This document shows, piece after piece, positions 1-4,236 of a DNA stretch of 9,007 nucleotides. The position numbers and the translations under genes were made by a program. Origin of the DNA: Pseudomonadota bacterium (GTDB lineage: Bacteria; Pseudomonadota; Alphaproteobacteria; Azospirillales; Azospirillaceae). The notes under the pieces were generated by a model. The model had not been told where the DNA came from, ran no database searches, and saw nothing but the letters and a program-made list of their open reading frames with translations. The stretch's first letter is position 1. Each line of letters begins with the position of its first letter. The stretch is taken from contig JAEYOB010000318.1 in the NCBI GenBank assembly GCA_023412175.1, positions 1-9,007 on the forward strand, written 5' to 3'.

Positions 1-397
1 GTCCGTTCCTGTACCGTCTCAAGACGGACATCCTGCGACTCGCCATCGTGGCAGCCATGGGGAGCCTCCGGTGTCGCAGATTGTCCGTATCCGGGGTGGT
101 CTGCGATGCTGGGGTACCTGGGATCCGCCCTAGAGTCGCAGGATGTCCACCTTCCCGGTTCGCGGTGGACCCGGCTCCTGCCGAGGCGACGGACAATCTG
201 CGACGGCTGCCCCAGAATGGAAAGGGAATGTGGGAAACGGCGCCTCGCTAAGCTCGGACAATCTGCGACACCGCGCCTCGCACGCCCCCCAGAGCGGACA
301 AACTGCGACTCCCCCTACCGACGATGGCCCGCTCCAGCGGGAACGAACGGACAATTTGCGACGCCTGAATACGGCGCCACAGGAAAGGGGGGCAGGG
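1..397. other. Non-coding stretch carrying the dispersed 15-bp motifs
   Basis: Several overlapping open frames exist on both strands, as expected in GC-rich DNA, but none has a convincing ribosome binding site or a recognisable protein, and they run through the repeated motifs in different frames. Apart from the seven motif copies, the only notable feature is a G-rich run at about 381-399 next to the start of the insertion sequence. I see no RNA gene. Confidence 0.6.
25..362. repeat. Seven dispersed copies of a 15-bp motif, CGGACAATCTGCGAC
   Basis: Seven 15-bp copies occur at 25-39 (+), 73-87 (-), 135-149 (-), 190-204 (+), 255-269 (+), 295-309 (+) and 348-362 (+). Copies 2, 4 and 5 are identical; the others differ at one to three positions, mostly in the two or three central bases, while the arms CGGACA and TGCGAC are almost invariant. 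Start-to-start spacing is 48, 62, 55, 65, 40 and 53 bp, so this is not a tandem or CRISPR-like array. The window opens with GTCCG, which may be the tail of another minus-orientation copy. Irregular, mostly co-oriented short sites of this sort are known at the ends of Tn7/Tn5053/Mu-type transposons (TnsB/TniA/MuA binding sites) and also in plasmid centromeres; which applies here is inference. Confidence 0.85.
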
Positions 398-417
398 GGA
401 CGTTGGCGCGTAAATCG
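398..417 (+). repeat. Left terminal inverted repeat of the IS903-type element
   Basis: The sequence is ggacgttggcgcgtaaatcg. It matches the reverse complement of 1480-1499 at 17 of 20 positions. Confidence 0.7.
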
Positions 418-481
418 CCAGAGGCTGGCGGTGTCGGGGTTCCGGCAGGTATAGGGGCGTTCCGCTGATGCCGAGAGCCGG

Positions 482-1444
482 ATGCCATACAAGGCCAACG
501 AGAGCCGCTGTCACAAGATCCCGTGCGCCCGCTACCGTGTTGAGAACTGGGCGGTTTACGATGCGGCGCTGAGCCGACGTGGCGACCTGACGATCTGGGT
601 GATGCCCGAGGCGATCCCGCCAGGACGCCGACCAAGCCGGGGCGGCGTGGCCGGCCGGCTCGCTACTCGGATATCGCCATCGAGGCAGAGGTGATGCTGC
701 GTCTCGCTTTTGGTCGTCCGTGGCGCCAGACCGACGGCTTGCTGGGTTCGCTCATGCGCCTGCTCGACCTGGAGTTGCCGGTGCCGGATCACACGTCCTT
801 CTCCCGGCACAGTGCCAATCTTAAGATGGCGTCGGCTCTGGCGACGACGGACGGGCCGGTCACGTTGGTTACCGATTCCACCGGGCTGAAGGTGTTCGGC
901 ATGGGCGAGTGGCACCTGGAGAAACACGGCGGCGCGCTGGACGTGGTGGAAACTGCACGTGGCGGCCGATCCGGACAGCGGTGTGATCCTGGCGTCCGAA
1001 CTGACGGGCAATGAGGAGGGCGACGCCTTTCTGGTCGGGCCGGTGCTCGACCAGATCGTCCGTCCGATCGGCTTGCTGCTGGCGGACGGCGCCTATGACG
1101 GCGAGCCGGTCTACCGCGCTGTGACCGTCCACAGCCCAGAGGCGGACGTGATTATTTCACCGTGCTCGACCGCGGTGCCAAGCAGTACGACCGAAGGCGC
1201 CCGTACACAGCGTGACCGCCACATCCAGATGATCAGCGAGCGTGGTCGGCTCGGCTGGCAGCGGGCGGTCCAGTACGGCCGCCGCTCCTTGGGTGAAGTT
1301 GCGATGATGCGCTACAAACAGGCGATCGGACGCAGCCTCCGCGCCCGGACTCTGCCAACGCAGAAGGTCGAGGCTGCCGTCGGCTGCAAGGTCCTGAACA
1401 CCATGACCAACTTGGGTATGCCGGTCACCCGCAAGGCCGCCTGA
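482..1444 (+). pseudogene. IS5-family (IS903-type) DDE transposase, two frameshifts
   Basis: The gene would cut and rejoin the ends of its own element. The reading starts with MPYKANESRCHKIP...YRVENWAVYDAAL, typical of the IS903 group. It changes frame between about 605 and 625 (net -1/+2), continues as GRRGRPARYSDIAIEAEVML and WRQTDGLLGSLMRLL, and changes back at about 930-942 (net +1/-2) into WWKLHVAADPDSGVILA, running to the TGA at 1442-1444. All three catalytic acidic residues can still be read: Asp in VTDSTGLKV (874-876), Asp in ADGAYD (1085-1087) and Glu in RRSLGEVAMMRYK (1295-1297). Intact relatives are about 310-330 residues, which fits the joined length. With two separate frameshifts it should make no active enzyme; programmed frameshifting is unlikely because shifts at these places are not a feature of the group and no slippery run is present. 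Confidence 0.85.
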
Positions 1445-1479
1445 TCACCGCTGGCTGGTGGTGGACTCCGCTATCGCTT

Positions 1480-1499
1480 CGATTTATGCGTCAAAGTCC
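1480..1499 (-). repeat. Right terminal inverted repeat of the IS903-type element
   Basis: The plus strand reads cgatttatgcgtcaaagtcc, the mate of 398-417. It lies 36 bp after the transposase stop codon, a normal distance for an IS5-family element. Confidence 0.7.
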
Positions 1500-1509
1500 G
1501 GGGTGTCAT

Positions 1510-1595
1510 CATCGCAGGAGTACGTGCAGACGATCCGAATCGGGAGAAGGCGATTCGGGTCCATGCTGTCGGCATGTTCTCATCGCAAGAGTACG
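1510..1595. repeat. Pair of 15-bp direct repeats flanking two hairpins
   Basis: catcgcaggagtacg at 1510-1524 recurs as catcgcaagagtacg at 1581-1595 (one mismatch, 71 bp apart). Between them lie two inverted repeats: ccgaatcg/cgattcgg at 1535-1542 and 1551-1558 (8-bp stem, 8-nt loop) and catgc/gcatg at 1562-1566 and 1572-1576. On the opposite strand the repeat reads CGTACTCCTGCGATG, close to the CGGACATCCTGCGAC form of the motif at 25-39 apart from one missing base and two substitutions. Confidence 0.7.
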
Positions 1596-1678
1596 CATGC
1601 GACGCCAGGGCTACGGCATTTCGCCAACCAGTGCTATCCGAAGTACCGGCTTGGCGGTCGGTGGTGTGTTCAGCTTCA

Positions 1679-1726
1679 GTGACAGCGGCCGCGGGCACCC
1701 CCACCGGGCCCCGCGGCCGCTGTCAC
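1679..1726 (-). terminator. 17-bp perfect hairpin directly after the HU-like gene
   Basis: The arms are 1679-1695 (gtgacagcggccgcggg) and 1710-1726, exact reverse complements, with a 14-nt loop. On the minus strand the stem begins 2 nt after the TAA stop of the HU/IHF-like gene. There is no T-tract after it in either direction, so it is not a textbook intrinsic terminator. A 17-bp GC-rich stem should still pause polymerase or protect the 3' end of the mRNA. Each arm contains a GCGGCCGC octamer. Confidence 0.6.
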
Positions 1727-1728
1727 GC

Positions 1729-2022
1729 TTAGGCTTCGGGTGAAGTCGCTGTGTTCAATCGCCTGAGGACGGCAGGCGCTCCCCGGAAGGCGATGCTTCG
1801 TTGCGGCGGTATGGCTATCAACTGCCCTGTCCTTGGGTTCGTCCAGGTGCGGGCAACGCGACCGACAACACGGAATGCCCCAAAGCCGGCGATGCGCACG
1901 GGCGTTCCCTTGCCCAGTTCCTCGAAAATCAGGACGGTAAATGTCCGAATGTACTGGGTAGCATCTCTCTTGCTGAGGCCGTGACGCTCCGCGAGCGCTG
2001 TGGCCAGCTCATTCAGATTCAT
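1729..2022 (-). CDS. HU/IHF-family nucleoid-associated DNA-bending protein
   Basis: This is a 97-residue histone-like protein of the HU/IHF superfamily, which acts as a dimer that bends DNA in the nucleoid. The N-terminal helices (MNLNELATALAERHGLSKRDATQ) are followed by the family signature GFGAFRVV at about 50-57 and the DNA-gripping arm with TNPRTGQ, keeping the proline that wedges between base pairs; the usual Arg before NPRTG is Thr. Length is normal (90-100 residues). The start at 2022 is chosen because AAGGAG sits 6 nt upstream; the frame is open to 2061 but has no better site. It lies downstream of the parA operon on the same strand, with a candidate terminator between. A plasmid-borne HU/IHF-like protein beside parA may shape the partition site, as host IHF does for P1 plasmid; that is inference. 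I cannot tell HU from IHF subunit by reading. Confidence 0.9.
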   Translation of the reverse strand: MNLNELATALAERHGLSKRDATQYIRTFTVLIFEELGKGTPVRIAGFGAFRVVGRVARTWTNPRTGQLIAIPPQRSIAFRGAPAVLRRLNTATSPEA

Positions 2023-2059
2023 CTGTCTCTCCTTGTGATACGGAGCCCACTCCGGCCCC

Positions 2060-2088
2060 AAAAAAACCCGTGCCCAGACCAGCGCGGG
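2060..2088 (-). terminator. Candidate intrinsic terminator after the parA operon
   Basis: On the minus strand, CCCG (2088-2085) pairs with CGGG (2070-2067), and after one mismatch three further inner pairs form; the stem is followed at once by seven T residues (2066-2060). It lies between the stop of the ParA partner gene (2178) and the HU-like start (2022), so it would separate the two transcripts or attenuate read-through. The stem is short, so strength is uncertain. I found no convincing promoter for the HU-like gene between it and the start codon. Confidence 0.5.
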
Positions 2089-2177
2089 ATCCCGAACAAC
2101 CGCCGCCCCGTCGGCCGGCGATCAACTCTATGAATTGCCTGCTCCTTTTCGGTTAATGACCGCCGCCCGCCTTCCTA

Positions 2178-2702
2178 TTAGCCCTTACGCCGGTCTCCCC
2201 GGCCTTTCCGGCCATCCGGCACAAGGTCCTGAGGCAGCACGTCGAAGCCGATCGCCTGCAGCCCGAGCACGACGAAGAAGTTTTTGGTAACAACGATGCC
2301 GCGACGCTTGAGCTTCGCTTTCGCTTCGTCGAGCGCGTCGCAAAGGTACTTCGGCGGGTCGATCCGGAAGGTGCCGGTGGGAGATGTCGCCCCGGTACCG
2401 CCGGTCGCGACGGCCTGTTCCACCAGCGCGGCCAGCCGCTCGAAGTCGAACCCCGGCTCCGGAGGAGCGGCCGGGGTCACGGTCGACGGTGTCGGCGCCG
2501 GCATCGATGTTGGGCGATCCTCCCGCAACGCGCCGTACTGGACGGACATGGCATCGGTAGCCGCCTTCATCCGTCCTTCGTCGACCGGATCGGAGTCGAA
2601 GCGGGGCAGGGCAGGGGAGCTTGACGGCCGCGGCGGTCGCTGGCCGAGGTCCTCGTCGTCGATGGTCACGGTGCGACGCGGCGGCTTGGCAGGCTTGTCC
2701 AT
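2178..2702 (-). CDS. ParA-partner protein, likely ribbon-helix-helix centromere-binding factor
   Basis: I do not recognise a named family. The 174-residue protein has a basic N-terminal tip (MDKPAKPPRR), a long Pro/Ser/Thr-rich, probably disordered middle (about 20-110), and a compact C-terminal part at 111-156: a short strand (TFRID), a charged helix (KYLCDALDEAKAKLKRRG) and a second helix (TKNFFVVLGLQAIGFD). That order matches a ribbon-helix-helix DNA-binding fold. The ATG at 2702 overlaps the parA stop as TGATG, with GGAGGG just upstream inside parA, so the two are translationally coupled; the adjoining GTG at 2705 is an alternative start. In type Ib partition systems the second gene encodes a small RHH protein that binds the centromere and uses a basic N-terminal arm to stimulate ParA. 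The same role here is inference from fold and position. RHH proteins usually keep the arm short, so the long linker is unusual. Confidence 0.7.
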   Translation of the reverse strand: MDKPAKPPRRTVTIDDEDLGQRPPRPSSSPALPRFDSDPVDEGRMKAATDAMSVQYGALREDRPTSMPAPTPSTVTPAAPPEPGFDFERLAALVEQAVATGGTGATSPTGTFRIDPPKYLCDALDEAKAKLKRRGIVVTKNFFVVLGLQAIGFDVLPQDLVPDGRKGRGDRRKG

Positions 2703-3433
2703 CACGCCACCCTCCGTTCGGCAGCTTCAGCAAGTTGCTGCAGAAGCGCATCGGCGAGCGCCGCCAGGTTGGCAGCCGCGTTGCGCGATCGCTTGTCGGT
2801 CTTGAGTTGAGGCGGTTCGCCCGTCACCAGCATCTCGGCGAAGGCGTCGGACGTCATTAGGGCCGGTTTGAACACCGGTGCTCCACCTTCACGATTCTCC
2901 AGCTTCTCGCGCACGGCACGCTCGGTGGCGCTCTCGAAACGTTGCGGTACCTGAGACCACAGGAAGCCGTAATGGATCGGCCGCATCAGCAGCTCTGCGG
3001 CCTGGACAACCTGCGTCTCGGTGCGCAGCGCGTCTCGCAGATCGGGCAAAGACAGCTTCAGCGGGATCACGACGAAATGGCTGGATTGCATGCCCATCAT
3101 GGTCAGGCGGCTGGTGAGGCCCGGCAGATCGAGGATGATCAGATCCGCTTTCGATCGCTCGGCCTTGAGCACGTCCAGCAGGTTGCCCTCGCCAATGGGT
3201 TCACGATGGGGCCGGCCGTCGATCACGCGTTCGTACTCGCCGATGACGGCAAGACCGGGAACCTTTCCCTTGGCGCCAAAGGCCGAGGCGTGGCCAGGCT
3301 GGTCTCCCTTGTGATCGCAGTCGATGATGGTCACGCGGTGACCGCGCAGGGCAAGCTCCGCCCCGACTCCCACGCCAAGGGTGGTCTTGCCGACCCCTCC
3401 CTTGCCGTTTCCAACGGCAACGACAGCCGTCAT
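2702..3433 (-). CDS. parA: ParA-family partition ATPase
   Basis: This 243-residue P-loop ATPase of the ParA/MinD superfamily would move plasmid copies apart by cycling on the nucleoid. The deviant Walker A GNGKGGVGKTT lies at 8-18 with both lysines (K11, K16). Walker A' is IIDCDHKGDQ at 36-45 and Walker B is LIILDLPG at 98-105. There is no N-terminal helix-turn-helix, so it is the short ParA type (type Ib-like) in which the partner protein usually represses the operon. The frame stays open upstream to 3769, but the start at 3433 is preferred: GGAGG lies 5 nt before the ATG and the P-loop begins a few residues later, as is normal. It is the first gene of the minus-strand operon, read away from the palindromic repeats at 3713-3778. 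DCDHKGD differs from the common DxDPQ form, so it is a divergent ParA; an orphan ParA positioning another cargo is an alternative. Confidence 0.9.
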   Translation of the reverse strand: MTAVVAVGNGKGGVGKTTLGVGVGAELALRGHRVTIIDCDHKGDQPGHASAFGAKGKVPGLAVIGEYERVIDGRPHREPIGEGNLLDVLKAERSKADLIILDLPGLTSRLTMMGMQSSHFVVIPLKLSLPDLRDALRTETQVVQAAELLMRPIHYGFLWSQVPQRFESATERAVREKLENREGGAPVFKPALMTSDAFAEMLVTGEPPQLKTDKRSRNAAANLAALADALLQQLAEAAERRVA

Positions 3434-3438
3434 TGTTG

Positions 3439-3443
3439 CCTCC
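3439..3443 (-). promoter_or_regulatory. Ribosome binding site fixing the parA start
   Basis: The minus strand reads GGAGG 5 nt before the ATG at 3433. It decides against the 112-codon longer open frame, which has no site of this quality. Confidence 0.75.
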
Positions 3444-3569
3444 AGTTCTCTCTTGCAGTCAGCCCCGAGGTCGCCGGAAGAGCCAGCCTCGAAGAGGGGC
3501 CTCACCGCTCCACCGGCGCTTCCCCTGCGGACGTACATACCTCGCCCGCGCGCCCAAGTAAACGCCTTC

Positions 3570-3599
3570 CCGCGCGCCTGCGCAGCCGCGCGCCTGCGC
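3570..3599. repeat. Tandem pair of a 14-bp GC-rich repeat
   Basis: ccgcgcgcctgcgc occurs at 3570-3583 and again at 3586-3599, 16 bp apart. It lies in what would be the untranslated leader of parA. No function is evident. Confidence 0.7.
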
Positions 3600-3633
3600 T
3601 CCCGCCTCTCTAATTCATTGACATTGCAGGCCT

Positions 3634-3691
3634 CGGCGGTGCTCGACGGAATCGTCGACAGCACGCTATCGTACGACACGGCGGTGCTCGA
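3634..3691. repeat. 13-bp direct repeat, first copy within an imperfect hairpin
   Basis: cggcggtgctcga is exact at 3634-3646 and 3679-3691, 45 bp apart. The first copy overlaps an imperfect inverted repeat, gtgctcgac (3639-3647) with gtcgacagcac (3654-3664). It may be a protein-binding site for either divergent operon. Confidence 0.7.
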
Positions 3692-3712
3692 AAATGCGGA
3701 AGACAGCGTGGT

Positions 3713-3778
3713 GTAATCGTGTTGCGGCCGAATCGGACCGCAACCGTGTTGCACAGGCGTAAGTCGCAATCGTGTTGC
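3713..3778. promoter_or_regulatory. Three palindromic iterons, GCAAY-CGT-GTTGC; candidate parS/operator
   Basis: gtaatcgtgttgc (3713-3725), gcaaccgtgttgc (3740-3752) and gcaatcgtgttgc (3766-3778) are 13-bp sites with a common right half GTTGC and CGT centre. The middle one is a perfect palindrome in its 5-bp arms. Start-to-start spacing is 27 and 26 bp, about two and a half helix turns. The first overlaps a -10-like tgtaat. A further small palindrome, ccgaatcgg (3728-3736), sits between the first two. Their place between parA and a divergent operon is where plasmid partition operators or centromeres are usually found; the assignment is inference. Confidence 0.7.
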
Positions 3779-3819
3779 AGTCGGACAGGACGCGGACCCC
3801 GCAGAGAGGAGGGCCGCAC

Positions 3820-4236
3820 ATGGCTCCGTCAGCTAAAAAGCACGCACCACGCAAGCGCACCCAGAGTGAGGCCGCGCGCCGGATGCGGGAAACCGTAGCC
3901 CGCCGGCGCGACGCGGGGTGGCACCATGTCCAGGTGTGGGTGCCCACGGCGGAGAATTCGAAGATCCTGCAGCGCCTTGCCTCCGACATGCGCGATGGCC
4001 GGCCGCTCAGGCTTCCCGGCCCGGGCGCCGATCCGCTCGCCGGACACTCGGTCGAGGTCAGCGACCTGGCTGGGCTTGCCGCAGACACCCTCGAGCGGGC
4101 GCTGCGCATTCTCCGTTCCGGCGACGCCCGGGCCATCCAGCGCCTCGCACAGCGCGTGGCACTCACCGAGGATCTCGTCTATCCCGACACCCCCAGCATG
4201 GCCGCCGAACGCGGCACCGAGGAGCACGCGGCATGA
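3820..4236 (+). CDS. Small basic protein of unknown function, RHH-like; precedes the helicase
   Basis: I do not recognise a named family. The protein has 138 residues, with a strongly basic, probably flexible N-terminus (about 1-30, rich in Lys/Arg), then HHVQVWVP at 36-42 followed by a helix (about 43-58). This strand-helix start, GWxxVQVWVP, resembles MazE/ParD-like ribbon-helix-helix antitoxin-type proteins. A second, mostly helical part follows (about 78-115). The ATG at 3820 has AGGAGG 7 nt upstream, which settles the start. The stop overlaps the helicase start as ATGA, so both are made from one mRNA. It may be a DNA-binding partner or the autoregulator of the operon, with the palindromes just upstream as candidate operators; this is inference. 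No toxin gene is adjacent, which weakens an antitoxin reading. Confidence 0.7.
   Translation: MAPSAKKHAPRKRTQSEAARRMRETVARRRDAGWHHVQVWVPTAENSKILQRLASDMRDGRPLRLPGPGADPLAGHSVEVSDLAGLAADTLERALRILRSGDARAIQRLAQRVALTEDLVYPDTPSMAAERGTEEHAA

Larger units (their letters stand above)
398..1499 (+). mobile_element. Decayed IS5-family (IS903-type) insertion sequence
   Basis: The element is defined by imperfect terminal inverted repeats at 398-417 and 1480-1499 (17 of 20 positions match) around a broken transposase. Its length, about 1.1 kb, is normal for the IS903 group of IS5. The right end resembles the known IS903 end in sequence layout (GATTTAT...CAAAG.CC). No clear target duplication is seen: the left flank reads ggggcaggg and the right flank ggggtgtca, sharing only the first four bases. 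The mismatched ends, lost duplication and frameshifts all say the copy is old and inactive. Confidence 0.75.
1500..1728. other. Non-coding, structured stretch between the IS and the HU-like gene
   Basis: No gene is recognised here. The stretch holds two near-identical 15-bp repeats (1510-1524 and 1581-1595), two small hairpins between them, a weaker inverted pair (1622-1627 with 1651-1656) and the strong hairpin at 1679-1726. A minus-strand open frame of 77 codons crosses it, but it has no known domain and is interrupted by these structures. Confidence 0.5.
3434..3819. promoter_or_regulatory. Divergent control region between the parA and helicase operons
   Basis: This 386-bp gene-free stretch separates two operons read in opposite directions. 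The parA side is very GC-rich, with a 14-bp direct repeat (ccgcgcgcctgcgc at 3570-3583 and 3586-3599). The centre has a 13-bp direct repeat (cggcggtgctcga at 3634-3646 and 3679-3691) whose first copy lies in an imperfect hairpin (3639-3664). The helicase side has three palindromes (3713-3778). A TTGACA hexamer at 3618-3623 and a -10-like tgtaat at 3712-3717 are present on the plus strand, but they do not pair at a proper distance. Promoter positions are therefore not settled. Confidence 0.6.

Noticed and set aside
25..362. CRISPR array
   Set aside because: Repeats are only 15 bp, occur in both orientations and have uneven gaps of 25-50 bp; no cas gene is nearby.
1471..1704. 77-codon minus-strand gene
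   Set aside because: It has no recognisable domain, runs through the IS end, repeats and hairpin, and has no clear ribosome binding site.
2942..3613. 223-codon plus-strand open frame opposite parA
   Set aside because: It mirrors parA in another frame, has no ribosome binding site and no known domain.
3618..3623. TTGACA as -35 of a plus-strand promoter
   Set aside because: No acceptable -10 lies 16-18 bp downstream; the tgtaat at 3712 is far too distant.
3434..3769. N-terminal extension of ParA to 3769
   Set aside because: It would cross the repeats and GC-rich leader; the P-loop normally lies near the N-terminus and a good ribosome binding site marks 3433.
3918..4232. N-terminal extension of the helicase to 3918
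   Set aside because: It overlaps the 138-residue gene in another frame, and the ATGA overlap gives a natural start at 4233.
3820..4236. Antitoxin of a toxin-antitoxin pair
   Set aside because: The strand-helix pattern is suggestive, but the next gene is a helicase and no small toxin is adjacent on either side.
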